A DNA stretch of 16,864 bases, from positions 1-16,864 of the forward strand of contig NZ_JADNAT010000039.1 in the NCBI RefSeq assembly GCF_015550425.1, read 5' to 3'. A program made the translations under genes and the position numbers. This stretch comes from Clostridium sp. 1001275B_160808_H3. Lineage in GTDB: Bacteria > Bacillota > Clostridia > Clostridiales > Clostridiaceae. Below are positions 1-8,314 of the stretch, piece by piece (positions within the stretch are counted from its first letter, which is position 1; every line of letters begins with the position of its first letter). The notes below the pieces were generated by a model that made no database searches, was not told the DNA's origin, and worked only from the letters and a program-made list of their open reading frames with translations.

Positions 1-77
1 CCCCTGTTCAATACAGAAATCATCTTCTTTGTGCATAACCCTTTTTTTATAATGTCCTTGACATAGGTATCAGTTTA
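1..77. repeat. 77-bp terminal inverted repeat, left copy
   Basis: Positions 1-77 are an exact reverse complement of 16788-16864; the match breaks at position 78. Read outward, the shared sequence begins TAAACTGATACCTATGTC. It has no complete gene; an outward reading frame starting MHKEDDFCIEQG is open to the edge. The arrangement suggests that the sequence beyond both ends is the same repeated element in opposite orientation, perhaps an insertion sequence. A length of exactly 77 also equals a common assembler k-mer, so this may be a contig-end overlap. Confidence 0.9.
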
Positions 78-103
78 TTTCGCGAGCCCCTTGATTTCTA
101 TGT

Positions 104-439
104 CTATTCTTCTATTGTGACTGATAATTGTAACTCCCCATTATCTTTTACATCGTTTATTCTTATATGAAGTACTCCTGAATATTTAACAGCAACATCT
201 GGGTTAATTGCATCAGGTTTTAATGCATATGAGAAATTCTCTTCATTTGTTTTATTATACATCATAATATCAGTATGATTCTTTAGATTGATAGTAGAAA
301 TCCCTGTCTGTTTATTTTGTCTAGGTTTTAATGTAGGAATAACTACATCTTCTGACATACTTCCTTCATAATTAAAGGAAATATCATTAATAGTTGTATC
401 AGTATTGTTAGTAATATTTACTATGGTGGAAATCCGCAC
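104..439 (-). CDS. Hypothetical protein, 111 residues
   Basis: I do not recognise this protein. It starts at GTG (437-439, minus strand), preceded by a GAGAGGGA Shine-Dalgarno-like run about 10 bases upstream. An ATG two bases upstream is out of frame and stops after six codons. The product is polar, with no signal peptide, membrane segment or cysteine, and has alternating hydrophobic and polar stretches (ISTIVNITNN, VLHIRINDV, LQLSVTIEE) that suggest a small beta-rich soluble protein. It is transcribed away from the ilv operon and stops 27 bases before the left terminal repeat. A possible minus-strand -10 (TATAAT, 508-513) lies upstream without a convincing -35. The long clean frame plus ribosome site support a real gene; function unknown. 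Confidence 0.6.
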   Translation of the reverse strand: MRISTIVNITNNTDTTINDISFNYEGSMSEDVVIPTLKPRQNKQTGISTINLKNHTDIMMYNKTNEENFSYALKPDAINPDVAVKYSGVLHIRINDVKDNGELQLSVTIEE

Positions 440-891
440 ATAAAAAACATCCCTCTCAATTTAAATATTTTAGTATCTTCTGAACTAAATTTAATTTAGA
501 ATATGAAATTATATATAAGTAATATGTTTTAAAATCGGTTGATTAATAAATATTTTTATATAATATTGGTCATAGAAATATTATTACTACATTTGTTTTT
601 TATTTTATTTAGCATTGATATTAATGATTAATATAGAAAATATAGGTTATTATATAATATTTTACTATTATTATAAAAAATGTAAATAGGATGATTAATA
701 AATAAGAATCCTAGATTTAAGCTGTAAATTAAATTGATAAAAAAATGTATATTTTAATGGAACAAAAATATGATAATAGAAAAATAATTAGTTGTTTATC
801 AGTAATAAAGGATATTAATTAATAAAATGGTAATTATTAGTATTGTGAAAAAGTATTCAAAAAGCAATTTGGTAAAGTTTTGAATTTGTGA
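440..891. other. AT-rich intergenic region without genes
   Basis: This stretch separates the minus-strand gene from the ilv promoter. It is extremely AT-rich, broken by stops in all frames, and I see no ribosome-site-plus-frame combination. Short palindromes such as TAGGAT/ATCCTA (687-692 and 708-713) are too weak to call. It probably holds the divergent promoter of the minus-strand gene and possibly upstream AT-rich promoter elements for the operon. Confidence 0.5.
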
Positions 892-920
892 TTGACACTG
901 GAAGAAATGAGGAGTAGAAT
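892..920 (+). promoter_or_regulatory. Promoter of the ilv-leu operon
   Basis: A perfect -35 TTGACA (892-897) and a -10 TAGAAT (915-920) are separated by exactly 17 bases. This is the best sigma-A type promoter in the window. It would start transcription near 927, about 40 bases before the T-box leader and 310 bases before the ilvN start codon. Confidence 0.78.
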
Positions 921-964
921 TTTAGCAATAACAAAATTTAATATGTCCTTATAAGTTTTATAAA

Positions 965-1208
965 TGCAAAGACGGAGACTTTTGTTTAGAAAATAAAGTT
1001 ACAGAGAGTCCATGGTAGGTGTGAATGGATACTTTACTAAATGAATATCACTCCAGAGCAGTGTCCAGAAAGTACATGGGGGTATGAGTAAGCGACTACC
1101 GGTAAGCACCGTTAAAGGCAAGGGTTTGATAGAACCTAGTGATAGTATAATTTAAGGCGGAATGTTTATTACCACCATATTGAGTCATATCATAAGGGTG
1201 GTTTTTTT
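965..1208 (+). promoter_or_regulatory. T-box leader, probable Ile (AUC) specifier
   Basis: Stem I has the T-box hallmarks: GACGGAGA at the base (971-978), the ACAGAGAG motif, then GGTAGGTGTGA between paired TCCAT and ATGGA arms, with AAAGT/ACTTT pairing below. After GAAT comes ATC (1047-1049), a purine, and CTCC (1051-1054), which pairs with GGAG (974-977). That places an AUC isoleucine specifier where the codon should sit. A Stem III-like ACCGGTAAGCACCGTTA follows. T-boxes sense uncharged tRNA and let transcription pass the terminator. The conserved antiterminator AGGGUGGNACCGCG is not clearly present; the nearest sequences are AAGGCGGAATG (1154-1164) and AGGGTGGT (1195-1202). Stem I is secure; the specifier is probable and the switching half uncertain. 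Confidence 0.85.
1171..1208 (+). terminator. Leader terminator before ilvN
   Basis: ACCACC (1171-1176) pairs with GGTGGT (1197-1202), followed by a run of T (1202-1208). An inner ATAT/ATAT pairing may extend the stem. It ends 31 bases before the ilvN start and is placed where a T-box attenuator belongs. Confidence 0.7.
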
Positions 1209-1239
1209 ACACAGTTTTTTAATAAAGGGGGCTAAAAAT

Positions 1240-1752
1240 TTGGAAAGGCATGTATTATCTGTACTAGTACGCAATTCATCTGGGGTATTAACTAGAGTTT
1301 CAGGATTATTTGCAAGACGAGGATTTAACATTGATAGTTTAACTGTTGGGAGAACAGAAAATCCTGAAATATCTAGAATGACAATTGTATTAATGGGGAA
1401 TGAAGATGTACTAGAGCAATTTACAAAACAACTCAATAAGCTAGAGGATGTTCTAAGAGTGCATGAATTAAAGTCAGAATTTTCAGTATATAGAGAGCTG
1501 GTTTTAATTAAAGTACAGGCTTCACCAGAAAAAAGAGGGGCAATAAACGAAGTAGTAAAAATATTTAGAAGCAAGATAATAGACGTTGCTCACAATACAG
1601 TAACAATAGAATTAACTGGTGATGATAGCAAAATAAATGCATTAATAGAGCTTATGGAAGACTACGGAATAGTAGAAATAGTAAGAACAGGAATAACAGC
1701 ATTGGAAAGAGGAGACAAAGATATAACAGAGTATGGGGAATATTTTAATTAA
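1240..1752 (+). CDS. ilvN: Acetolactate synthase small (regulatory) subunit
   Basis: Regulatory subunit of acetohydroxyacid synthase, which stimulates the catalytic subunit IlvB and confers feedback inhibition by valine or other branched-chain amino acids. I place the start at TTG 1240, giving 170 residues, because AAAGGGGG lies 8 bases upstream and the product then begins MERHVLSVLV like its family. The longer frame from ATG 1162 would translate the leader terminator and is rejected. An N-terminal ACT domain (about 1-75) carries the effector-site pattern N12-x2-G15 and the family signature RRGFNIDSLTVG; a C-terminal ACT-like domain (about 80-160) follows. It is the first gene of the operon, directly behind the T-box terminator, and lies 6.6 kb from its partner ilvB, an unusual separation. 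Confidence 0.95.
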   Translation: MERHVLSVLVRNSSGVLTRVSGLFARRGFNIDSLTVGRTENPEISRMTIVLMGNEDVLEQFTKQLNKLEDVLRVHELKSEFSVYRELVLIKVQASPEKRGAINEVVKIFRSKIIDVAHNTVTIELTGDDSKINALIELMEDYGIVEIVRTGITALERGDKDITEYGEYFN

Positions 1753-1836
1753 TGGACAATTGATAATTGACAATGGACAATTTAATGGATAATGGAAAAT
1801 TGACAATTGATAATTATCCACTATCAATTGTAAATT
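1753..1836 (+). repeat. Interspersed palindromic repeat R1 (ilvN-cimA gap)
   Basis: The element starts at the base after the ilvN stop and is built of units such as GGACAATTGATAATTGACA followed by their complements. ACAATTGATA (1756-1765) pairs with TATCAATTGT (1822-1831), and inside it TGGATAAT (1786-1793) pairs with ATTATCCA (1813-1820). Only about 20 bases with the cimA ribosome site remain between it and cimA. It shares its units with four other copies in the window. Confidence 0.8.
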
Positions 1837-1857
1837 ACTCTTGGGGGTGTTTTAGCA

Positions 1858-3453
1858 ATGAGCAATAGACGAATAGAAATATTTGATTCGACTTTAAGGG
1901 ATGGGGCACAGGGTGAAGATATTTCATTTTCTCTTGAGGATAAAATCAAGGTTGCTATGGCTTTAGATGAAATGGGGGTATCTTATATAGAGGCAGGGAA
2001 TCCTGGATCAAATCCAAAGGATATGGAATTTTTTAAAAGGATGAAAAATATTAATTTAAAGAATTCTAAGTTAGCTGCGTTTGGGGCAACGAGAAAAGCT
2101 AACATTACGGTTGAAGAAGATATTAATATTAAAAGTTTAATAAAAGCAGAAACAGATGTTATTGTTATCTTCGGTAAGGCATGGGATTTTCAAGTTAAAG
2201 AAATATTGAAAACATCACTAGATGAAAATATAAATATGATAACTGATTCAGTTAGATATATAAAAGATAAAAATAAAGAAGTCATATTTGATGCAGAACA
2301 TTTCTTTGATGGATATAAAGAAAATAAGACATATGCTATGGAAACTATAAACGCAGCAAAGGAAGCTGGAGCTGATGTAATAGTATTATGCGATACAAAT
2401 GGAGGAACACTTCCATCTGAAATTAAAGATATATCAAAGAGCGTAATGGAATCAATAGGCGGAAGAGTAGGAATTCATTGTCATAATGATATTGGAATGG
2501 CTATATCAAATTCAATAATGGCTGTAGAAGAAGGGATATGCCATGTTCAGGGGACATTTATAGGTGTTGGAGAAAGGTGTGGAAATGCTAATTTATCAGC
2601 TATTATACCAACATTGCAATTAAGGATGGGTTATGAAGCTATACCAAAAGAAAGATTATCAAACTTAACAAAGACAGCAAGGTTCATTTCAGAAATTTCA
2701 AATATAAATTTATTAGATAATATGCCATATATAGGGGCATCAGCTTTTGCACATAAGGGTGGAATGCATATAGATGCAGTGTTTAAATCATCAAAATCAT
2801 ATGAGCATATAAAACCAGAGCTTATAGGAAATGATAGAAGATTTTTAGTATCAGAAGTAAGCGGTAAAAGTACAATTCTAAAAGAAATACAAAAGATTTT
2901 CCCAAGTATAACAAGAGAAAGTGAAGAAGTAGAAAAGATAACTAATAGGCTAAAGGAATTGGAATATGAAGGCTATAAGTTTGAAGGAGCAGAAGGGACA
3001 GTAGAACTCTTAATAAGAAAAACAATAGGAAAGTATAAACCTTTTTTCAAACTTAATCATTTTAAAACAATAGGAGAACAGCCATGGAATAATAAAGATT
3101 TTACTTCAACAGCATTAATTAATATAACAGTTGATGGTAAGAATAAAATGACTGCATCTGAAGGTGATGGTCCTGTGAATGCATTGGATAAAGCATTAAG
3201 AGAAGCTCTTGAATGTTTTTATCCACAATTAAAAGAAGTAAGATTAGTAGATTATAAGGTTAGAGTTTTAGATTCAGAAACTGCAACAGGAGCAAAGGTA
3301 AGAGTTCTTATAGAATCAACAGATGGAGTAGAAAATTGGAGCACTGTTGGGGTATCAAGAGATGTTGTGCAGGCCAGTTGGATAGCTTTAGTTGATTCAT
3401 TAGAGTATAAATTAATAAAAGATATAGAAAAAACAGTAAGAATGTATTTTTAA
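1858..3453 (+). CDS. cimA: (R)-citramalate synthase
   Basis: Condenses pyruvate with acetyl-CoA to (R)-citramalate, the first step of the threonine-independent route to isoleucine. At 531 residues it fits the CimA subfamily of the 2-isopropylmalate/homocitrate synthase family. The N-terminal TIM barrel opens with DSTLRDGAQ (10-18), including the metal-binding Asp, and continues with a CimA-type NPGSNPKD segment. HCHND (207-211) supplies metal ligands, and [11 protein letters not shown] follows. The C-terminal third (about 385-531) resembles the regulatory LeuA dimer domain that binds the feedback inhibitor. The start ATG has GGGGGTG eight bases upstream. The next genes, leuC, leuD and leuB, can process citramalate, which supports citramalate rather than 2-isopropylmalate synthase; sequence alone cannot fully exclude the latter. 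Confidence 0.9.
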   Translation: MSNRRIEIFDSTLRDGAQGEDISFSLEDKIKVAMALDEMGVSYIEAGNPGSNPKDMEFFKRMKNINLKNSKLAAFGATRKANITVEEDINIKSLIKAETDVIVIFGKAWDFQVKEILKTSLDENINMITDSVRYIKDKNKEVIFDAEHFFDGYKENKTYAMETINAAKEAGADVIVLCDTNGGTLPSEIKDISKSVMESIGGRVGIHCHNDIGMAISNSIMAVEEGICHVQGTFIGVGERCGNANLSAIIPTLQLRMGYEAIPKERLSNLTKTARFISEISNINLLDNMPYIGASAFAHKGGMHIDAVFKSSKSYEHIKPELIGNDRRFLVSEVSGKSTILKEIQKIFPSITRESEEVEKITNRLKELEYEGYKFEGAEGTVELLIRKTIGKYKPFFKLNHFKTIGEQPWNNKDFTSTALINITVDGKNKMTASEGDGPVNALDKALREALECFYPQLKEVRLVDYKVRVLDSETATGAKVRVLIESTDGVENWSTVGVSRDVVQASWIALVDSLEYKLIKDIEKTVRMYF

Positions 3454-3470
3454 AAAGGGGGATTAAAAAT

Positions 3471-4742
3471 ATGGGAATGACTATGACTCAAAAGATTCTA
3501 GCAGCTCATGCAGGACTAGAAAGTGTAAAGGCAGGTCAACTAATTGAAGCAAACTTAGATTTAGTATTAGGTAATGATATTACATCGCCAGTTGCAGTAA
3601 AAGAGTTTAATAAACTAAACTTAGATAAGGTATTTAATAAAGATAAAATAGCTATAGTACCAGATCACTTTACACCTAATAAGGATATAAAAGCAGCAGA
3701 GCAATGTAAATTTATTAGAGAGTTTGCAAGAGAAAAAGAAATCACTAACTTTTTTGAAGTCGGAGAAATGGGAATAGAGCATTGCTTAATACCAGAAAAA
3801 GGTTTAGCAATTGCAGGGGATGTTGTAATTGGGGCAGATTCACATACTTGCACATATGGGGCATTAGGAGCATTCTCAACAGGAATAGGATCAACAGATA
3901 TGGCTGCTGGTATGGCTACAGGTAAGTGTTGGTTTAAAGTTCCTTCAGCAATAAAGTTTGTTTTAAAAAATAAGCCATCAAAATGGGTTAGTGGAAAAGA
4001 TGTAATACTTCATATAATTGGGATGATAGGTGTTGATGGTGCATTATATAAATCCATGGAATTTGTAGGGGATGGATTAAAATACTTATCAATAGATGAT
4101 AGATTTACAATGGCTAACATGGCTATTGAAGCAGGTGGAAAAAATGGAATATTCAAAGTTGATGATATAACTATTAAATACTTAATGGATCATGCACAAA
4201 GAGAATGGAAGGTATATGAAGCAGATGAGGATGCTGAATATGATGAAGTTTATGAAATAGATTTAAGTACATTAAGACCTACAGTAGCATTTCCACATTT
4301 ACCTGATAACACAAGAACTATAGATGAAGTTGGAGAAGTAGCTGTAGATCAAGTTGTTATAGGATCTTGCACAAATGGAAGAATTTCAGACCTAAGAGTT
4401 GCAAGAGATATATTAAAGAATAAAAAAGTTAAAAAGGGAGTTAGATGTATTGTATTCCCAGGAACTCAAAAGATTTACCTTCAAGCTTTAGAAGAAGGAA
4501 TAATAAAAGATCTAGTAGAAGCTGGAGCAGTAGTATCAACACCAACTTGTGGTCCATGCCTAGGTGGGCATATGGGGATACTTGCAAAAGGTGAAAGAGC
4601 AATATCAACAACAAACAGGAACTTCGTAGGAAGAATGGGGCATGTTGAGTCAGAAGTTTACCTAGCAAGTCCAGCAGTAGCAGCAGCATCAGCATTGACT
4701 GGGAAGATAACAAGCCCGGAAGAAGTAGAGAACAATGGATAA
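3471..4742 (+). CDS. leuC: 3-isopropylmalate/citramalate dehydratase large subunit
   Basis: Large subunit of the aconitase-family isomerase that, with LeuD, moves the hydroxyl of 2-isopropylmalate (leucine) or citramalate (isoleucine) through a dehydrated intermediate. It has 423 residues, the length of the archaeal/clostridial subtype rather than the roughly 465 of the E. coli type. The 4Fe-4S ligands are visible as C300 in IGSCTNGR and C360/C363 in [22 protein letters not shown] near residue 125 is another family motif. AAAGGGGG lies nine bases before ATG 3471; in-frame ATGs at codons 3 and 5 would sit further away. It follows cimA after 17 bases. Its last three codons (NNG) and stop read as the start of the downstream repeat. 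Confidence 0.95.
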   Translation: MGMTMTQKILAAHAGLESVKAGQLIEANLDLVLGNDITSPVAVKEFNKLNLDKVFNKDKIAIVPDHFTPNKDIKAAEQCKFIREFAREKEITNFFEVGEMGIEHCLIPEKGLAIAGDVVIGADSHTCTYGALGAFSTGIGSTDMAAGMATGKCWFKVPSAIKFVLKNKPSKWVSGKDVILHIIGMIGVDGALYKSMEFVGDGLKYLSIDDRFTMANMAIEAGGKNGIFKVDDITIKYLMDHAQREWKVYEADEDAEYDEVYEIDLSTLRPTVAFPHLPDNTRTIDEVGEVAVDQVVIGSCTNGRISDLRVARDILKNKKVKKGVRCIVFPGTQKIYLQALEEGIIKDLVEAGAVVSTPTCGPCLGGHMGILAKGERAISTTNRNFVGRMGHVESEVYLASPAVAAASALTGKITSPEEVENNG

Positions 4743-4917
4743 TGGATAATGAACAATATAATTAATAATTGATAAGGGATAATGGACAATTTAGGAAATA
4801 ATTCAGGCAAGCTGAGTTAGAGAATTTTAGTTGTTTTAATAATTCAGCAAAGCTGAATTATTAAAACAATTATCAATTTTCCATTGTCAATTGTCAATTT
4901 TCAATTGTCAATTTAAA
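4732..4917 (+). repeat. Interspersed palindromic repeat R2 (leuC-leuD gap)
   Basis: This is the longest copy. A left arm of GGATAATGG and GATAAGGGATAATGGACAAT units is mirrored by a right arm of CCATTGTCAATTGTCAATT units running to 4917. The centre carries a perfect 18-bp hairpin (4831-4848 with 4852-4869, loop AAA) and, just before it, a diverged version, AATTCAG/CTGAGTT (4800-4818). The element begins inside the last leuC codons and supplies the stop codon. No T-run follows the hairpin, so it is not an ordinary terminator. Confidence 0.85.
4831..4869 (+). other. Perfect 18-bp hairpin within repeat R2
   Basis: TTGTTTTAATAATTCAGC (4831-4848) and its exact reverse complement (4852-4869) enclose an AAA loop. 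In mRNA it would form a stable stem between leuC and leuD. The core AATTCAGC-RAA-GCTGAATT recurs at 5492-5512. It could shape mRNA decay or polarity; that is inference. Confidence 0.85.
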
Positions 4918-4933
4918 CAAGGGGGTTATGTAA

Positions 4934-5422
4934 ATGAAAGCAAGTGGAAAGGTCTTTAAATATGGTGACAATGTAGATACGGATGTGATAATTCCTGCAA
5001 GATATTTGAATACATCGGATCCTAAAGAATTAGCAATGCATTGTATGGAAGACATAGATTCTGATTTTACGAAGAAGGTTGAAAAGGGAGATATAATCGT
5101 TGCAAATAAGAATTTTGGATGTGGATCATCAAGAGAGCATGCTCCAATAGCAATAAAAGAAAGTGGAGTAAGCTGTGTAATAGCATCAACATTTGCAAGG
5201 ATATTCTATAGAAATGCAATAAATATAGGATTGCCAATAATAGAATGTGAAGAAGCGGTTAAATCAATAGAAGCAGGAGACGAACTCGAAATAGATTTTA
5301 CTACAGGAGTAATCAAAAACAAATCAAAAAATCAAGAATACCAAGGAGAACCATTTCCAGAGTTTATGCAGAAGATAATAAATAGCAATGGACTAGTAAA
5401 CTATATTAAGAACAATTCATAA
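4934..5422 (+). CDS. leuD: 3-isopropylmalate/citramalate dehydratase small subunit
   Basis: Small subunit that closes the active site of the LeuCD isomerase. It has 162 residues, the short subtype that partners a 420-residue LeuC. The swivel domain shows [12 protein letters not shown] near residues 14-25, where substrate choice between isopropylmalate and methylmalate is partly set, and the signature [11 protein letters not shown] around residues 61-71. The start ATG 4934 has AAGGGGG eight bases upstream; an ATG six bases earlier is followed at once by TAA. Repeat R2 separates it from leuC and repeat R3 from leuB. In this operon it should serve both the leucine and citramalate routes. Confidence 0.95.
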   Translation: MKASGKVFKYGDNVDTDVIIPARYLNTSDPKELAMHCMEDIDSDFTKKVEKGDIIVANKNFGCGSSREHAPIAIKESGVSCVIASTFARIFYRNAINIGLPIIECEEAVKSIEAGDELEIDFTTGVIKNKSKNQEYQGEPFPEFMQKIINSNGLVNYIKNNS

Positions 5423-5549
5423 TCAATGGATAATGGAGAAAGGACAATGGATAGTTAATGAATAAACTCCTGCGGAGTTTATAAAATTTAATAATTCAGC
5501 GAAGCTGAATTATATCTACAATTGTCTATTGTCAATTATCAATTAATAA
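5423..5549 (+). repeat. Interspersed palindromic repeat R3 (leuD-leuB gap)
   Basis: The left arm (AATCAATGGATAATGGA, then GGACAATGGATAG) is mirrored by the right arm (CAATTGTCTATTGTCAATT). Two perfect small hairpins sit between: ATAAACTCC-TGC-GGAGTTTAT (5462-5482) and ATAATTCAGC-GAA-GCTGAATTAT (5491-5513). The second shares its core with the hairpin in R2. The element fills the gap except for the leuB ribosome site. Confidence 0.85.
5462..5513 (+). other. Tandem hairpins within repeat R3
   Basis: Two separate perfect stems with three-base loops lie eight bases apart: a 9-bp stem around TGC and a 10-bp stem around GAA. Neither is followed by a T-run. They differ in sequence but share the design of an AT-rich outer stem, a GC-rich tip and a tri-loop, which suggests that different palindromes have been inserted into the same repeat backbone. 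Confidence 0.8.
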
Positions 5550-5564
5550 GGGGGGCTTTTTAAT

Positions 5565-6641
5565 ATGAATTATAAGATAGCGGTTATACCAGGGGATGGA
5601 ATTGGTCCAGAAGTTGTGGAACAAACTGTGAATATTTTAAATTGTGTTGGGGATAAGTTTAATCATGTGTTTGAATATGAATATTTATTAGCTGGGGGAT
5701 GTGCAATAGATAAAAAAGGAACACCTCTTCCAGATGAAACTTTGGAAGCATGCAAGAAGGCTGATGCTGTATTACTTGGTGCAGTTGGAGGACCTAAGTG
5801 GGATAATCCAAATGCAAAAATTAGACCAGAGCAAGCATTACTTGGGCTTAGAGGTGGAATGAATTTATATTGTAATTTAAGACCAGCTTTATTATATGAA
5901 TCTCTTAAGGATGCATCTCCACTTAAAGATAGCATTATAGGTGATGGAATTGATATATGCGTAGTTAGAGAATTGACTGGTGGAATATATTTTGGTGAAA
6001 GAGGAAGAGAAGAGCTAAATGGAGTATCTGGAGCTTATGATACTGAAAGATACAATGTAAATGAAGTAAGAAGAATAGCTAAAATAGCATTTGATACAGC
6101 AATGAAGAGAAAGAAAAAACTTACTAGTGTTGATAAGGCAAATATTTTAGAAACTTCAAGGCTATGGAGAAGTGTTATAGAAGAAGTAGCTAAGGATTAT
6201 CCAGATGTAGAAGTAAATCATATGTATGTTGATAATGCAGCTATGCAATTAGTTAGGGATCCAAGACAGTTTGATGTAATAGTGACATCTAATATGTTTG
6301 GAGATATTTTATCTGATGAAGCTAGTATGATAACTGGTTCTATAGGAATGTTACCTTCAGCTTCATTAGGAGAAGGCACTCTTGGAATGTATGAGCCGAT
6401 ACATGGAAGTGCACCAGATATTGCAGGGAAGGGAATAGCCAATCCGCTGGCAACAATACTTTCAGCAGCAATGATGCTAAGATTTAGCTTTAATTTAGAA
6501 AAAGAAGCTAATCTTATAGAAGAATCTGTTGTAAAAGTGCTAGAAGATGGATATAGAACAGGTGACATAATGAGTGAAGGAATGAAGCTAGTTGGAACTA
6601 AAGAGATTGGAGAGTTAGTTATACAAAAAATATTGGGATAA
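5565..6641 (+). CDS. leuB: 3-isopropylmalate dehydrogenase
   Basis: NAD-dependent oxidative decarboxylase of 3-isopropylmalate to 4-methyl-2-oxopentanoate; in the citramalate route the same step on erythro-3-methylmalate gives 2-oxobutanoate. It has 358 residues, the usual length. It opens with [15 protein letters not shown], has the substrate arginines in NLRPALLY, the [14 protein letters not shown] segment, the catalytic lysine in VDKANIL, metal aspartates in [11 protein letters not shown], and the NAD-binding loop [18 protein letters not shown] 5565 has AAGGGGGG eight bases upstream. It follows repeat R3 and precedes ilvD almost without a gap. Confidence 0.96.
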   Translation: MNYKIAVIPGDGIGPEVVEQTVNILNCVGDKFNHVFEYEYLLAGGCAIDKKGTPLPDETLEACKKADAVLLGAVGGPKWDNPNAKIRPEQALLGLRGGMNLYCNLRPALLYESLKDASPLKDSIIGDGIDICVVRELTGGIYFGERGREELNGVSGAYDTERYNVNEVRRIAKIAFDTAMKRKKKLTSVDKANILETSRLWRSVIEEVAKDYPDVEVNHMYVDNAAMQLVRDPRQFDVIVTSNMFGDILSDEASMITGSIGMLPSASLGEGTLGMYEPIHGSAPDIAGKGIANPLATILSAAMMLRFSFNLEKEANLIEESVVKVLEDGYRTGDIMSEGMKLVGTKEIGELVIQKILG

Positions 6642-6655
6642 AAGAGGTGAGTTAT

Positions 6656-8314
6656 TTGAGAAGCGATGTAGTTAAAAAGGGACCATCAAGGGCTCCTCAT
6701 AGATCATTACTAAAGGCTACAGGTCTTACAGATGAAGAAATAAATAGGCCGTTAATTGGAGTTGTAACTTCACAAAATGATATAATTCCAGGTCATATAA
6801 ATTTAGATAAAATAGTTGAAGCAGTTAAAAAAGGCGTACTGCTATCTGGGGGAACACCTTTGGTATTTCCAACTATAGGAGTATGTGATGGTATTGCAAT
6901 GGGACATGAAGGAATGAAGTATTCCTTAGTTACAAGAGAACTTATAGCAGATACTATTGAGTGCATGGTTAAGGCTCATGGATTTGATGCTTTAGTTTTA
7001 ATACCAAATTGCGATAAAATTGTTCCAGGTATGATGATGGCAGCATTAAGATTAAACATTCCAGCAATTGTTGTGAGTGGAGGACCAATGCTTGCAGGAA
7101 AATTTAAGGATAAGGAAGTATCACTTTCAACTATGTTTGAAGCAGTTGGCGCTTATGAAAATGGGACTATGTTAGAAGGAGATTTGTGTGAACTAGAAAA
7201 TAAGGCATGCCCAACATGTGGGTCATGTTCAGGAATGTTTACTGCAAATTCAATGAATTGTTTGGCAGAGGTTTTAGGGCTAGCATTGCCTGGTAATGGA
7301 ACCATACCAGCAGTATATTCAGAAAGAATAAGACTTGCTAAATATGCAGGGATGAGAATAATGGATTTATTAGAAAAAGATATAAAGCCAAGAGATATAG
7401 TTAATGAAAAGTCTATAAAGAATGCATTGACAGTTGATATGGCTTTAGGATGCTCAACAAATAGTGTACTTCATTTAACTGCAATTGCAAATGAAGCAAA
7501 GGTTGAAATGAATTTAGATATTATCAACGAAGTATCTTCAAAAACTCCAAACCTTTGTAAGTTGGCACCAGCATCTGATACTCATATAGAAGATTTATAT
7601 TGGGCTGGTGGAATACAAGCTGTTATGAAGGAACTTTCAAAGAAGGATTTATTAGATTTGGATTGCATAACAGCAACTTCTAAAACTCATAAAGAAAACC
7701 TAAAAGATGTAGTAGTAAATGATAATAATGTAATAAGAAATATAGACAATCCATATAGCACTACAGGTGGAATCCAAGTATTAAGAGGAAACTTAGCAAA
7801 AGATGGAGCAGTAGTAAAAAAATCAGCAGTTCTAGAAGAAATGTTAACACATAAGGGACCTGCAAGAGTATTTGATTCTGAGGAAGAAGCAATAGAAGCA
7901 ATTATTTCTAAAAAAATTATAAAAGGTGATGTAGTAGTAATAAGATATGAAGGGCCTAAGGGTGGTCCAGGAATGAGAGAAATGCTATCTCCAACATCAG
8001 CAATAGCAGGAATGGGATTAGATAAATATGTAGCATTAATAACAGATGGAAGATTTAGTGGAGCAACAAAAGGAGCTGCAATAGGGCACGTTTCTCCAGA
8101 AGCAGCAGAAGGAGGAACAATAGCATTAGTTGAAGAAGGAGATATAATTTCAATAGATATACCAAATGGTAAACTAGAGCTTTTAGTAGACGATGAAGTT
8201 TTAGAAAAAAGAAGAAAAAATAAAACATTATTAGAGCCAAAAGTAAAAGAAGGCTACTTAGCAAGGTACGCTAAGTTGGTGAGCTCGGCTAGCAAAGGAG
8301 CAATACTGGAGTAA
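6656..8314 (+). CDS. ilvD: Dihydroxy-acid dehydratase
   Basis: Dehydrates 2,3-dihydroxy-3-methylbutanoate and -pentanoate to the 2-oxo acids of valine and isoleucine. I prefer TTG 6656 (552 residues, [17 protein letters not shown]) because AGAGGTGA lies just before it; GTG 6647 overlaps that ribosome site and would add three residues. Iron-sulfur cysteines are C119 in [10 protein letters not shown] and C185 in [10 protein letters not shown]. The position that is cysteine in the stable 2Fe-2S class is Gly46 here (PGHINL), so it looks like the oxygen-sensitive 4Fe-4S class of E. coli. [19 protein letters not shown] near the C terminus is a family signature. It begins 14 bases after leuB, so the two are probably translationally linked. 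Confidence 0.96.
   Translation: MRSDVVKKGPSRAPHRSLLKATGLTDEEINRPLIGVVTSQNDIIPGHINLDKIVEAVKKGVLLSGGTPLVFPTIGVCDGIAMGHEGMKYSLVTRELIADTIECMVKAHGFDALVLIPNCDKIVPGMMMAALRLNIPAIVVSGGPMLAGKFKDKEVSLSTMFEAVGAYENGTMLEGDLCELENKACPTCGSCSGMFTANSMNCLAEVLGLALPGNGTIPAVYSERIRLAKYAGMRIMDLLEKDIKPRDIVNEKSIKNALTVDMALGCSTNSVLHLTAIANEAKVEMNLDIINEVSSKTPNLCKLAPASDTHIEDLYWAGGIQAVMKELSKKDLLDLDCITATSKTHKENLKDVVVNDNNVIRNIDNPYSTTGGIQVLRGNLAKDGAVVKKSAVLEEMLTHKGPARVFDSEEEAIEAIISKKIIKGDVVVIRYEGPKGGPGMREMLSPTSAIAGMGLDKYVALITDGRFSGATKGAAIGHVSPEAAEGGTIALVEEGDIISIDIPNGKLELLVDDEVLEKRRKNKTLLEPKVKEGYLARYAKLVSSASKGAILE

Noticed and set aside
1162..1239. Upstream ATG extending ilvN by 26 residues
   Set aside because: It lies before and inside the leader terminator hairpin, has no good ribosome site, and the extra residues do not resemble the family; TTG 1240 has both a ribosome site and the expected N terminus.
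1642..1827. Minus-strand 61-residue frame overlapping ilvN and repeat R1
   Set aside because: Its sequence is mostly translated repeat units (NYQLSIF, PLSIINCPL), a known kind of false gene from such repeats, and it lacks a ribosome site.
4441..4713. Minus-strand Leu-rich frame opposite leuC (and a similar one at 8055-8264 opposite ilvD)
   Set aside because: Leu runs come from reading the purine-rich coding strand in antisense; both sit wholly inside conserved genes.
4831..4869. Perfect hairpin between leuC and leuD as an intrinsic terminator
   Set aside because: No T-run follows the stem, and it sits mid-operon with conserved genes continuing on the same strand.
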